Positions 28,307 to 37,838 of a DNA stretch of 64,000 nt are shown here, one piece after another (the stretch's first letter is position 1; every line of letters begins with the position of its first letter). Location: NCBI RefSeq assembly GCF_029023725.1, contig NZ_CP119075.1:305501-369500 (forward strand), written 5' to 3'. This stretch comes from Synoicihabitans lomoniglobus (GTDB lineage Bacteria; Verrucomicrobiota; Verrucomicrobiia; Opitutales; Opitutaceae). The notes below the pieces were generated by a model, which did no database searches, had not been told where the DNA came from, and worked only from the letters and a program-made list of their open reading frames with translations. A program made the position numbers and the translations under genes.

Positions 28307-29113
28307 ATGATGCGATCGTCGTCGCGATTTTTAGCACCTTGCCTGCTCGGTTTCGTGCTGCTGACCGGTTGTAACCGGCTGCCGGACAGCGAGCCGGTGG
28401 CGGAGACCTCCGAGCCGGCTTACGTCGAAGGCAAACGACTCCTCCGGCAGGGCAATGAACAAGGGGCGTTGGCCTCGTTCACCCGCGTGATCGGAACCCG
28501 GGCCGACGGAGCGCCCGAGTCCCATTTGGAGGTGGGATTGCTCTACCAGCTCGAGATCAAAGACCCGATCATCGCGATCTATCATTTTCGCCGTTATCTG
28601 GAGCTCAAACCCAACTCCGCCCAAGCGGATCTGGTGCGCCAGCGCATCGACGCCGCCACCCGGGAGTTTGCCCGCACCCTCCCGGCGCAGCCCCTCGAAA
28701 ATCAGGCCCGCCGCAATGACATGCTCGATGTGGTGCAACGCCTGCAAAGCGAGAACACCCGCTTGAAGGACGAGATCGCGACGCTCCGCTCCAATACCGG
28801 CAGCGTCAGTGTGCCCGTGCGCCCGCGCACCTCGGGCATGGCCATCACCTCCGCACCCGAACCGACGCCCACCACCGCGGCGAACCCGACCCCCGGTCGC
28901 ACGGTCACCGCGCCCACCCGGCCCGACGAAGCCCCCGCCGCCCGCCCGGCCGGGCAGCGTGTGCACACCGTGGTCAAGGGCGACACGCTCTACAGTTTGG
29001 CGCGTCACTATTACAGCAATTCGACCCGCGCCAAAGACATCTACGCGGCCAATCGCGGCGTGATGAAATCGCAAAACGATCTGCAGATCGGGATGCAGTT
29101 GGTCATCCCGTAG
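28307..29113 (+). CDS. LysM-domain lipoprotein with coiled coil
   Basis: The product of about 268 residues starts at one of two adjacent ATGs (28307 or 28310). A lipoprotein signal ends at LLTGC, so the mature protein is anchored through cysteine 23 or so. A TPR-like helical part follows (VEGKRLLRQGNEQGALASFTRV and IYHFRRYLELKPNSAQADLV), then a coiled coil (DVVQRLQSENTRLKDEIATLR), a Pro/Thr-rich linker, and a C-terminal LysM domain (HTVVKGDTLYSLARHYYSN, ending IGMQLVIP). It probably binds peptidoglycan in the periplasm. A longer in-frame extension to the left is antisense to kdsD and is rejected. Confidence 0.85.
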   Translation: MMRSSSRFLAPCLLGFVLLTGCNRLPDSEPVAETSEPAYVEGKRLLRQGNEQGALASFTRVIGTRADGAPESHLEVGLLYQLEIKDPIIAIYHFRRYLELKPNSAQADLVRQRIDAATREFARTLPAQPLENQARRNDMLDVVQRLQSENTRLKDEIATLRSNTGSVSVPVRPRTSGMAITSAPEPTPTTAANPTPGRTVTAPTRPDEAPAARPAGQRVHTVVKGDTLYSLARHYYSNSTRAKDIYAANRGVMKSQNDLQIGMQLVIP

Positions 29114-29236
29114 GTCCGGGACGGCAGGCCGGTTTGTCGGCTGCATAATTGCCAAAAACCGCAGCGCTCCGGCCAACCGGCGCGCAGTGTCGCTCCGACT
29201 GATCTGCGACAGTTATGGTTCAGCCGCTGCTGTCCC

Positions 29237-30631
29237 ATGGTTAAGTCGCTCATCACCTCTTACTTCGATACGGATCTGGACCTGATCCGGAAATACGCCA
29301 CGTCGGGTCCCCGCTATACGTCCTATCCGCCGGCCAATCGTTTTCATGATCGACTGCTCGAGGTCGACGTTCCGGCCGCCATGGCCGCCGACAACACCGA
29401 CCCGGATCGTCCGTTGTCGCTCTACTGCCACCTGCCATTCTGCGAGTCGCTCTGTTGGTATTGCGGGTGCGCGACGATTATCACACGCAACAAAGAATGG
29501 GCGCGGAAGTATCTCAGGCTGCTCGAACGCGAGATCACGTGGGTTGCTCGTCAGATCAACCCGGGCCGAAGGGTGAATCAGCTGCACTTTGGTGGTGGCA
29601 CGCCGACGTTTTTTCCGCCGGAATCCCTGCGCCGCCTGGGGGAAGTATTGCGGCGCGAATTCAAGTTCGCGGAGGACGCCGAGATCAGCATCGAAATCGA
29701 CCCGCGCACGCTGACGGCCGAGCATGTCGGTGCCCTGGTCGACATGGGGGTCAATCGCGCGTCGTTGGGCGTGCAGGACACCAACCCGGTGGTGCAGGAA
29801 GCCATTCACCGGGTGCAGCCCCATACGCTCAACGAGCAGGCGGTCGCGTGGCTTCGCGTGGGCGGCATCCATGCGATCAGCCTCGATCTCATTTACGGTT
29901 TGCCCCGTCAAACTGTCGCCTCGGTCCAGCAGACGGTTGACGACGTGCTTGCGCTGTCGCCCCAGCGGTTGTCGGTTTTCAGCTATGCGCACGTGCCGTG
30001 GGTGCGCCCGGCCCAACGCATTTTCGACCAACGCGGCGAGCTGCCCGACCTCGAAGCCAAGCTCGCCATGTTCCAGGCCATCACGGCCAAACTCACGGCG
30101 GCAGGCTACATCGACATCGGGCTCGACCATTTTGCGCGACCCGACGACGAACTCTGTGTCGCTCTGCAGCGCGGCGATTTGCACCGCAATTTCCAAGGTT
30201 ACAGCACGCGGGCCGGGGCGTCACTGCACGGCTTCGGCATTTCCTCGATTTCCCAGACCACCGACGTCTATTTCCAGAATCACAAATCGCTCGATGCTTA
30301 CGAAACCGATTTGAACGCCGGTCGCTGGCCTCTCGCCCGTGGCTATCGACTCCGGGACGAAGAAAAGCGGCGCCGACGGCTGATCATGGGAATCATGTGC
30401 CACCGCGAACTGAATTTCGGGGAACTGAGTGCGGAATTTGGCTTCGATGTGCGATTGGCTTACCGCACCGAGCTCAAGTCCCTCGCGGCGATGGAACGCG
30501 ATGGAGTGGTGGCGATCGACGGTCAACGGCTGGTCGTATTGCCCCGTGGGATTCCGATGTTGCGGGTGGTCGCGATGGCCTTTGACCGTAGCCCGGCCGT
30601 GACTGGTCCGGTGCATGCGTCGACGATCTGA
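29237..30631 (+). CDS. hemN: Oxygen-independent coproporphyrinogen III oxidase (radical SAM)
   Basis: This 464-residue protein has the HemN radical-SAM site CHLPFCESLCWYCGC near 64-78, whose C-x3-C-x2-C binds the [4Fe-4S] cluster and whose fourth cysteine follows as in HemN. Family landmarks are SGPRYTSYPPANRF at the N-terminus, QLHFGGGTPTFF, ISLDLIYGLP, GLDHFARPDDEL and NFQGYSTRAG. It makes protoporphyrinogen IX without oxygen, for haem synthesis under anoxic or microoxic conditions. The haem supply matters to the iron/haem block at 47-64 kb. The next genes are sufU-sufS, so iron-sulfur assembly lies immediately downstream. Confidence 0.95.
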   Translation: MVKSLITSYFDTDLDLIRKYATSGPRYTSYPPANRFHDRLLEVDVPAAMAADNTDPDRPLSLYCHLPFCESLCWYCGCATIITRNKEWARKYLRLLEREITWVARQINPGRRVNQLHFGGGTPTFFPPESLRRLGEVLRREFKFAEDAEISIEIDPRTLTAEHVGALVDMGVNRASLGVQDTNPVVQEAIHRVQPHTLNEQAVAWLRVGGIHAISLDLIYGLPRQTVASVQQTVDDVLALSPQRLSVFSYAHVPWVRPAQRIFDQRGELPDLEAKLAMFQAITAKLTAAGYIDIGLDHFARPDDELCVALQRGDLHRNFQGYSTRAGASLHGFGISSISQTTDVYFQNHKSLDAYETDLNAGRWPLARGYRLRDEEKRRRRLIMGIMCHRELNFGELSAEFGFDVRLAYRTELKSLAAMERDGVVAIDGQRLVVLPRGIPMLRVVAMAFDRSPAVTGPVHASTI

Positions 30632-30693
30632 GCGGGCACGGATCGCGTTGGGGGGTTGCCAAATGGCCGGAGTGCGTGAGATTAGCCGCTCAC

Positions 30694-31131
30694 ATGTCCG
30701 ACCTTACCGACCTCTATCAAGCGGTCATCCTCGACCACAACAAGCGTCCCCGCAACCGGGGCAAGATGCCGACCGCCACCCGTTGGGCCACCGGCGATAA
30801 TCCCACGTGCGGTGACAACTGCACCGTCTACCTGCGCATGGACGGGGACAAAATCGGCGAGGTGAGCTTCGAAGGTTCGGGCTGCGCCATCTCGCAGGCC
30901 AGTGCGTCGCTCATGACCACGGAACTCGTGGGTAAAACCGCGGCCGAGGCCGAGGCCATTTTTGCCGACTTCAAGGACGTCGTGACCACCGGCCGCGAGC
31001 CCGAGGAGTTCACCGAGGTCGCCGCCTTCGCCGGGGTGCACGCGTTTCCCGCCCGCATCAAGTGCGCCACGCTGGCGTGGCACGCCGCCATCGAAGCGGT
31101 CCATAAGCCCAACCAACCGGTCGGCGAATAA
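30694..31131 (+). CDS. sufU: SufU-type iron-sulfur/zinc scaffold protein
   Basis: ATG 30694 (MSDLTDLYQAVILDHNKRPR) gives 145 residues. The three family cysteines are at 39 (NPTCGDNC), 64 (GSGCAISQAS) and 124 (IKCATLAW), with the aspartate at 41 that marks the SufU subgroup as a zinc ligand. SufU accepts persulfide from SufS, the next gene (9 bases away), and hands sulfur to the SufBCD complex. The other suf genes are not in the window, so this is a two-gene suf segment. Confidence 0.93.
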   Translation: MSDLTDLYQAVILDHNKRPRNRGKMPTATRWATGDNPTCGDNCTVYLRMDGDKIGEVSFEGSGCAISQASASLMTTELVGKTAAEAEAIFADFKDVVTTGREPEEFTEVAAFAGVHAFPARIKCATLAWHAAIEAVHKPNQPVGE

Positions 31132-31140
31132 CTTCCCGCG

Positions 31141-32382
31141 ATGACGCACGATTTCTCCAATCTCCGGATCGATTTTCCGGTCCTCGATCAACACGTCGGC
31201 GGTCGCCCGCTTGTCTACCTCGACAACGCGGCGACCACGCAAAAACCGCGCTCGGTCATCGATGCCGTCGCCCGGTTTTACGAGCGCGACAACAGCAACG
31301 TGCACCGCGGGCTCCATGCGCTCTCGATGCGCGCGACCGATGGTTACGAAGCGGCCCGCGCCCGCACCGCCCAATTCATCAACGCGGCCGATCCCGCCGA
31401 GATCGTCTTCACCCGCGGCACGACCGAATCAGTCAATCTCATCGCTCAAAGCTGGGGCACCGCCAACCTGAAGCCTGGCGACGTCGTGCTTTGCACCGAG
31501 ATGGAGCATCACTCCAATCTCGTGCCGTGGCAGCAGATCACCGCGCGCACCGGCGCGACCCTGCGCTACGTGCCCATCGCGGGTGCCGATGCCGAAGGCG
31601 GGCTCGATCTCTCCGCCATCGACGAGTTGCTCACCCCCGAGGTGAAGCTCTTCGCGTTCACCCACATTTCCAACACGCTCGGCGTGACCAACCCGGTCCA
31701 TGAACTCTGCGCCAAAGCTCGCGCCGTCGGGGCCGTCACGGTCATCGACGCCGCGCAATCCGCCGGCCACGAGCTGGTCGACGTGCAGGCGCTCGATTGC
31801 GATTTTCTCGTTTTCTCCGGTCACAAGATGGCGGGACCGACCGGTATCGGCGTGCTCTACGGCCGTCGCGCCTTGCTCGATGCCATGCCACCGTGGCAGG
31901 GCGGCGGCGGTATGATTGCCAACGTCGAATACGCCGCCAGCACGTGGAAACCCTCGCCGGAGCGTTTCGAAGCCGGCACGCCCAATGTCGCCGATGCGAT
32001 CGGGCTGCACGCCGCCATGGATTATCTGGACGCCATCGGTCGGCCCGCGCTGGCCCAACACGAGTGCGAACTCGCGGGTTACGCCTGCGAGGAATTGAGC
32101 AAACTTCCGGGCATCCGCATCCTCGGTCCGCGTCCCGGTCAACCACGCGCCGGCATGGTGAGTTTTGCCTTCGAAGGCGTGCACGCGCACGACGTCGTGA
32201 CGTTTGCCGATCAGGACGGTGTGGCGCTACGCGGTGGTCATCACTGCAATCAACCGCTCATGCGCAAACTCGGTCTGCCCAGCACGACGCGCGCGAGTTT
32301 TTACCTCTACAACACGCCCGCCGACGTAGAGGCGCTCGTCACCTCGCTGCGCAAGATCCTCGATTTCTTCGGCGTCGAGTAA
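31141..32382 (+). CDS. sufS: Cysteine desulfurase, SufS type
   Basis: This 413-residue PLP enzyme of class V aminotransferase fold has the N-terminal PLVYLDNAATTQKP, NVHRGLHALSMRATDGYE, and the lysine that binds PLP in FSGHKMAGPTGIGVLYG (near residue 228). The active-site cysteine is in RGGHHCNQPLMRKLG near 369, the type II (SufS) arrangement. It removes sulfur from cysteine to give a protein persulfide for SufU. Placed 9 bases after sufU, so a bicistronic unit is likely. Confidence 0.95.
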   Translation: MTHDFSNLRIDFPVLDQHVGGRPLVYLDNAATTQKPRSVIDAVARFYERDNSNVHRGLHALSMRATDGYEAARARTAQFINAADPAEIVFTRGTTESVNLIAQSWGTANLKPGDVVLCTEMEHHSNLVPWQQITARTGATLRYVPIAGADAEGGLDLSAIDELLTPEVKLFAFTHISNTLGVTNPVHELCAKARAVGAVTVIDAAQSAGHELVDVQALDCDFLVFSGHKMAGPTGIGVLYGRRALLDAMPPWQGGGGMIANVEYAASTWKPSPERFEAGTPNVADAIGLHAAMDYLDAIGRPALAQHECELAGYACEELSKLPGIRILGPRPGQPRAGMVSFAFEGVHAHDVVTFADQDGVALRGGHHCNQPLMRKLGLPSTTRASFYLYNTPADVEALVTSLRKILDFFGVE

Positions 32383-32493
32383 CGAGATCGTTTACAACGG
32401 AATGGCGCGAAGTCGCCGTGGACCGCCTCAGCGCGAGCGCGGTCGCGGCCTACCAAAAATTGCGACGAGCTTCCGCTTTGCCCGCTCCGAGGC

Positions 32494-32946
32494 TCAGCGT
32501 GGTTTGGTGAGCTCGGCGATGTAGGCCATGGGGCCCATGCCTTCGCGGTAGCCGATCACGCGGGCGACTTCTTCGCCTTCGGCGTTCAGCCAGATGAGGG
32601 TGGGGAAGCCGCGGATGTTAAAGTCATTCTTGATCGCGATCAATTTGCCCAAGGCCGGGTTGGCGGCGACCTTGGCGGGGGCGCGTTCGTTGCGCTCCGG
32701 GTAATCCAGCCGCACCAAAATCTTGTCAGCCGCCCAAGCGGTGAATTCGGCGGATTTGTATACTTCCTGGTTCAACACCTTCCATGGATCGCTCCACGCC
32801 GTGCCGGTAAAATCGACGAGCACGGATTTGCCTTCCGCTTTGGCTTGGGCTTGCGCGGCGGCCAGGTCGGATTTCCACCCGGAACCGGGGGCGGCCCACA
32901 ACGAGCCCGCTAGACCGAGGAGGAGGAGAACGCGCAGGATTTTCAC
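32494..32946 (-). CDS. Secreted thioredoxin-fold protein lacking the catalytic cysteines
   Basis: The 150-residue protein has a signal peptide (about 1-19, ILRVLLLLGLAGSLWA). The thioredoxin-like core contains SVLVDFTGTAWSDPWKVLNQE where relatives have W-C-x-x-C. Here the two positions are serine 52 and tryptophan 55, and the whole chain has no cysteine. The cis-proline motif is kept (IRGFPTLIWLNAEG). It therefore cannot do disulfide exchange, and may act as a periplasmic chaperone or binding protein, which is inference. Convergent with sufS. Confidence 0.82.
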   Translation of the reverse strand: MKILRVLLLLGLAGSLWAAPGSGWKSDLAAAQAQAKAEGKSVLVDFTGTAWSDPWKVLNQEVYKSAEFTAWAADKILVRLDYPERNERAPAKVAANPALGKLIAIKNDFNIRGFPTLIWLNAEGEEVARVIGYREGMGPMAYIAELTKPR

Positions 32947-33132
32947 GCTCGGAGGCTAGCGTATTTTCCGCGCTTTGCAAACCTGCGCCGCAGACGCCGC
33001 CAGGGACTCTTGACCGGGTTGCGCCAAGATATGCACCGGTAGCGGCAACCGCTGCGGAGCCGATAAGACCGTTTTCTGCGATCATGACCCCACGCTGAAT
33101 CGGAATTGTCCGAGTTCAGCGGTCTTGGACAA

Positions 33133-36100
33133 ATGATTGCGACCCCCGCCTCTCCTCAACTGGTTACCTGCGACGCCAACGAGGCGGTGTCGTCGGTGGC
33201 TTATCGCCTTAATGAAGTGATCGCGATCTATCCGATCACTCCCTCCACCCCGATGGGAGAACAGTGCGATGAATGGGCCGCCGCCCAGCGGCCCAACCTT
33301 TGGGGAGAGGTGCCGCGGGTGGTGGAAATGCAGTCCGAGGGCGGTGTCGCCGGCGCCGTGCACGGCAGCCTGCTGGGCGGTTCGTTGACGACGACTTTCA
33401 CCGCTTCGCAAGGGCTCCTGCTCATGTTGCCCAACCTTTACAAGATCGCGGGCGAACTTAACCCGATCACGATTCACGTCAGCGCGCGCGCCTTGGCGGC
33501 ACAGGGCCTGTCGATTTTCGGCGATCACAGCGATGTGATGGCATGCCGGGCGACGGGGTGCGCGTTGCTGGCGTCCAATTCCGTGCAGGAAGCCCAGGAC
33601 CTGGGCCTCATCGCGCACGCGGCGACCTTGAAATCCCGCGTGCCGTTCCTGCATTTCTTCGACGGCTTTCGCACGTCGCACGAGGTGTCCAAAATCGAGG
33701 CGCTGTCCGACGATCACCTGCGGGCCATGATCGACGAGGCGGACATCGAGTCTTTCCGCGCCCGGGCGCTCACCCCGGACCGTCCCACGATTCGGGGCAC
33801 CGCCCAGAACCCCGACGTGTATTTCCAAGGCCGCGAAGCGAGCAACGCCCACTACGCGGCGCTGCCCGGTATCGTGCAGGCCGCGATGGACCGCTTTGCG
33901 GAGCTGACCGGGCGGCAGTATCATCTTTACGACTACCATGGTCACCCCAAGGCGGAGCGGGTGGTGGTGGCCATGGGCTCGGGCGTGGAGACCTTGTCCG
34001 AGACGGTCGATACCCTCGTCGCCGCCGGTGAAAAGGTCGGTGTGCTGGCGGTGCGGCTGTTTCAACCGTTCGAGGCCACCGCGCTGCTCGCGGCGCTGCC
34101 GTCGACGGTGACTTCCATTGCGGTCCTCGATCGCACCAAGGAGCCGGGCTCCATCGGTGAGCCCCTGTATATCAGCATGCTCACGGCCCTGGCCGAGCAC
34201 CGCGAGGTGCTCCCCGCCATGCCCCGGGTGTGGGGCGGGCGCTATGGACTCGGTTCCAAGGAATTTACTCCGGGCATGGCCCGGGCGGTGCTGGACCACC
34301 TCACGGAGGCGGCACCGCGCAACCACTTCACCGTCGGTATCCAAGATGATGTTACTCATACCTCGCTCAAGTATGACGAGGACTACGACATTGAAACCGA
34401 CGCGGTGAGGCGCTGCGTGTTCGTCGGCCTCGGGGCCGACGGCACGGTAGGTGCCAACAAGAATTCGATCAAAATCATCGGCGATGGCACCGATCACTAC
34501 GCGCAGGGTTATTTCGTCTACGATTCCAAGAAATCGGGCTCGGTGACGGTGTCCCATTTGCGGTTCGGCCCCAAACCGATTCGGGCGCCGTATTTGATCC
34601 AATCGGCCGATTTCGTGGCGTGCAGCCAGTGGCATTTTGTGGGCCGAGTCCCGGTGCTCAAGTTTGCCGGCCCCGCAGCCACCGTGCTGTTGAATTCACC
34701 GCAACGTCCCGAGGCGGTATGGTCTGCGTTGCCGCGGGAATGGCAGGAGGAACTGATTTCGAAGCGGCTCAACTTGTTCGTGGTTGATGCCACTTCGGTG
34801 GCGCGGGAAGCAGGGATGGGGCGGCGAACCAATACGGTTCTCCAAACCTGCTTCTTTGCGCTCGCCGGAGTTTTACCACGGGAGGAAGCGATCGTGGCGA
34901 TCAAGCAGGCGGTGAAAAAAACCTACGGCCGCAAGGGCGATGCCGTGGTGCAGATGAACTACGACGCCATCGATGCCGCGCTCGCGGGCATGGCCCAGGT
35001 GCCGATCCCCGCCGCGATCGATGACGACGCGGAGCCGAGCACGCCGCCGAATTATGCGGGCGCGCCTGACTTTGTGCAGCGCATCACCGCGACCATGCTG
35101 GCGGGCGAGGGCGATCGCCTGCCGGTCAGCGCCATTCCCGTCGATGGCGCCTGGATGACCGGCACGACCAAGTATGAAAAACGCGGCATTGCACTCGAGC
35201 TGCCCCAGTGGGACGCCGATATCTGCATCCAGTGCAACAAGTGTGCGATGGTCTGTCCGCACGCCTGCATCCGCCCCAAATTCTTCGATCCCGCCGTCCT
35301 CGATGACGCCCCGGAGGGCTTCGAATCGCGTCCGCTCAAGATGCGCGACCGTCCAGGCCAACAGTATACGCTCCAGGTCGCGCCCGACGACTGCACCGGT
35401 TGCTCCCTGTGCGTTCAGGTGTGCCCGGCCAAGGATAAAACCAATCCCCGGCACAAGGCGCTCAACATGGTTCCGGCCGAGCCGGAGCCCGTGGCCGCCC
35501 GCGCCAACTGGGACTTTTTCCTGTCCATCCCCGACCCCGATCGCGCCGTGCTCAAACCCGAGGTCAAGGACACCCAGTTCAAGCGTCCCTTGTTCGAGTT
35601 CTCCGGCGCGTGCACGGGTTGCGGCGAGACCCCTTACCTCAAACTGCTCACGCAACTGCTCGGCGATCGACTCGTCATCGCCAACGCCACCGGTTGTTCC
35701 TCCATCTACGGCGGCAATCTGCCCACCACGCCCTATTGCTCCGATACTGAAGGACGGGGCCCGGCGTGGGCCAATTCCCTCTTTGAGGACAACGCGGAGT
35801 TTGGACTCGGTCTACGGCTCGCGTGCGACCGTCACGAGAAGGCGGCACGCGACCTGGTCAACCGACTCGCTCCCCAAATCGGCCACCAACTCGTGGCCGA
35901 GCTCCTCAGCGCGGAGCAGGTGACCGAAGCCCAGGTCGCCGGTCAACGCGAACGGGTGGCCCGTCTGGTCTCCCGCCTGCGTCAGGCCGACGACCCCGCC
36001 GCGGCTCGCCTGCTCGGCATCGCTGATCACCTTGTTTCCAAATCCGTCTGGATCGTCGGCGGCGACGGCTGGGCCTACGATATCGGCTACGGCGGTCTCG

Positions 36101-36726
36101 ATCACGTGCTCGCTTCCGGCGCCAACGTGAAGGTCCTCGTGCTCGATACCGAGGTGTATTCCAATACCGGCGGTCAGGCCTCCAAGGCCACCCCCACCGG
36201 CGCCGTGGCCAAGTTCGCCGCGGGCGGAAAATCCGTCGCGAAAAAAGACCTCGCGCTCATGGCCGTGCAATACGGCCACATCTACGTCGCCCGGGTGGCC
36301 TTTGGGGCCAAGGACAGCCAAACCCTCAACGCGCTGCGCGAGGCCGAGGAGTTCCCCGGTCCCGCCCTCGTCATCGCCTACAGTCACTGCATCGCCCACG
36401 GCTTCCCGCTGCACCTCGGTTTGGAGCAGCAAAAACTGGCCGTCGAAACCGGCTACTGGCCGCTGTTCCGCTACGATCCGCGGCGGGCCGCGCACGGGGA
36501 AGCGCCCATGAAACTGGATTCGCCCGCCCCCAAGGATGGGCTCGACCGCTTCATGGCCAACGAAACCCGGTTTGGCGTGCTCAAGCGCATCAACCCCACT
36601 CGTGCCGAACAGCTCGCCGACGACGCCAAGCAACAGATCGATCAACGCTACACGCTCTACGAACGGCTGGCCCACGCCCCCGCCACGGAGCCGGCTGCAA
36701 CGTCCAACCCCTCCTCGTCATCATGA
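33133..36726 (+). CDS. nifJ: Pyruvate:ferredoxin (flavodoxin) oxidoreductase, single-chain
   Basis: The ATG at 33133 (MIATPASPQLVTCDANEAV) is preferred to an upstream TTG. The 1197-residue chain carries the full NifJ domain order: domain I with YPITPSTPMGEQCDEW, the gamma-like domain (FVGLGADGTVGANKNSIKI near 435), a 2[4Fe-4S] ferredoxin domain with CIQCNKCAMVCP near 697 and CTGCSLCVQVCP near 753, and the TPP domain (CTGCGETPYLKLLTQL, NATGCSSIYGGNLPTTPY, GDGWAYDIGYGGLDHVLASG). It oxidises pyruvate to acetyl-CoA with reduction of ferredoxin or flavodoxin, suggesting fermentative or anaerobic metabolism. Its stop overlaps the start of the DHOD-like gene. Confidence 0.96.
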   Translation: MIATPASPQLVTCDANEAVSSVAYRLNEVIAIYPITPSTPMGEQCDEWAAAQRPNLWGEVPRVVEMQSEGGVAGAVHGSLLGGSLTTTFTASQGLLLMLPNLYKIAGELNPITIHVSARALAAQGLSIFGDHSDVMACRATGCALLASNSVQEAQDLGLIAHAATLKSRVPFLHFFDGFRTSHEVSKIEALSDDHLRAMIDEADIESFRARALTPDRPTIRGTAQNPDVYFQGREASNAHYAALPGIVQAAMDRFAELTGRQYHLYDYHGHPKAERVVVAMGSGVETLSETVDTLVAAGEKVGVLAVRLFQPFEATALLAALPSTVTSIAVLDRTKEPGSIGEPLYISMLTALAEHREVLPAMPRVWGGRYGLGSKEFTPGMARAVLDHLTEAAPRNHFTVGIQDDVTHTSLKYDEDYDIETDAVRRCVFVGLGADGTVGANKNSIKIIGDGTDHYAQGYFVYDSKKSGSVTVSHLRFGPKPIRAPYLIQSADFVACSQWHFVGRVPVLKFAGPAATVLLNSPQRPEAVWSALPREWQEELISKRLNLFVVDATSVAREAGMGRRTNTVLQTCFFALAGVLPREEAIVAIKQAVKKTYGRKGDAVVQMNYDAIDAALAGMAQVPIPAAIDDDAEPSTPPNYAGAPDFVQRITATMLAGEGDRLPVSAIPVDGAWMTGTTKYEKRGIALELPQWDADICIQCNKCAMVCPHACIRPKFFDPAVLDDAPEGFESRPLKMRDRPGQQYTLQVAPDDCTGCSLCVQVCPAKDKTNPRHKALNMVPAEPEPVAARANWDFFLSIPDPDRAVLKPEVKDTQFKRPLFEFSGACTGCGETPYLKLLTQLLGDRLVIANATGCSSIYGGNLPTTPYCSDTEGRGPAWANSLFEDNAEFGLGLRLACDRHEKAARDLVNRLAPQIGHQLVAELLSAEQVTEAQVAGQRERVARLVSRLRQADDPAAARLLGIADHLVSKSVWIVGGDGWAYDIGYGGLDHVLASGANVKVLVLDTEVYSNTGGQASKATPTGAVAKFAAGGKSVAKKDLALMAVQYGHIYVARVAFGAKDSQTLNALREAEEFPGPALVIAYSHCIAHGFPLHLGLEQQKLAVETGYWPLFRYDPRRAAHGEAPMKLDSPAPKDGLDRFMANETRFGVLKRINPTRAEQLADDAKQQIDQRYTLYERLAHAPATEPAATSNPSSSS

Positions 36727-37715
36727 ACCTGCAAACGAAATACCTCGGGCTCACGCTCAAGAACCCCTTCGTGGTCGGCGCGTCCCCCTTTTGCGACAAC
36801 CTCACCGCCTGCCGCGAGTTGGAAGACGCCGGGGCTGCGGCCATCGTGATGCACTCGTTCTTCGAGGAACAGATCGAAGCCGAAAACCGCGCCCTCGTGC
36901 ACCATCTCGACACCGGCACCGACAGTTACTCCGAGGCGAGCTCGTTCTTCCCCAGTTACGAGGATTATCACCTCGGCCCGAATCAATATCTCCGGCAACT
37001 CACGCGCCTGCGCAGTCTGGTCGACATCCCCGTCATCGCCTCGCTCAACGGCTGCCACCTCGGCAACTGGGTCGGCTATGCCCAACAAATGGAGGACGCC
37101 GGCGCCGCGGCGATCGAACTCAACCTCTACCAACTGCCCACCGACGCCACCGTCCCCGCCGACGAAGTCGAAGCCGCCATGATCGAAATCGTGCGCACGG
37201 TCACCACGGCGGTGCGCATCCCCGTCGCCGTCAAAATCTCGCCGTTTCACACCTCCTTACCCCAATTTGCCGCCACCCTGGTCGCCAGCGGCGCGGCGGG
37301 GCTCGTGCTCTTCAACCGGTTTTACCAACCCGATATCGACATTCGGGAGCTGGAAGTGATTCCCCAACTCAAGCTGTCCGATTCGTCGGAGCTGCTCCTT
37401 CGCCTCCGCTGGTTGTCGATCCTGTCCCCGGAGCTCGGGGCCGACCTCGCTTGCAGCGGCGGCGTGCACTCGGCCGAAGACGCCATCAAAGCCCTGCTCG
37501 CCGGAGCTCAGGTCGTTCAAGTCGTATCCGCGCTTCTGCGACACGGGCCTAATCACCTTCGCGTGCTGCGCACCGGCCTCGTGCAGTGGATGGACGAGAT
37601 GGAATACGACCGCGTCGACCGCCTCCGCGGGGCCATGAACCTCAGCCGTTGTCCCGACCCCGCCGCCCACGAACGCGCCAATTACCTCAAAATCCTCCAA
37701 AGCTGGCGCGTGTAA
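36723..37715 (+). CDS. Dihydroorotate dehydrogenase-like flavoprotein paired with PFOR
   Basis: This 330-residue TIM-barrel protein of the class 1 DHOD superfamily begins MNLQTKYLGLTLKNPFVVGA. Other landmarks are PVIASLNGCHLGNWVGYAQQ, AVKISPFHTSLPQ, LFNRFYQPDID and the phosphate-binding ACSGGVHSAEDAIKALLAGA. It starts in an ATGA overlap with nifJ, and such DHOD-like proteins are commonly found beside NifJ. True pyrimidine synthesis is doubtful given this setting; a redox-linked role with ferredoxin is inference. Confidence 0.88.
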   Translation: MNLQTKYLGLTLKNPFVVGASPFCDNLTACRELEDAGAAAIVMHSFFEEQIEAENRALVHHLDTGTDSYSEASSFFPSYEDYHLGPNQYLRQLTRLRSLVDIPVIASLNGCHLGNWVGYAQQMEDAGAAAIELNLYQLPTDATVPADEVEAAMIEIVRTVTTAVRIPVAVKISPFHTSLPQFAATLVASGAAGLVLFNRFYQPDIDIRELEVIPQLKLSDSSELLLRLRWLSILSPELGADLACSGGVHSAEDAIKALLAGAQVVQVVSALLRHGPNHLRVLRTGLVQWMDEMEYDRVDRLRGAMNLSRCPDPAAHERANYLKILQSWRV

Positions 37716-37838
37716 CGCGAGGAAAGGGGGGAGGTAAATTAACCCCAAGAATCGAAAACGCAGAATTCGCCAGGCAGCATGCTGGCTCACCGGTGTGGTC
37801 CAGCGGTAAGTCTGGCGATTCTGCCCCACCGCGTAAAC

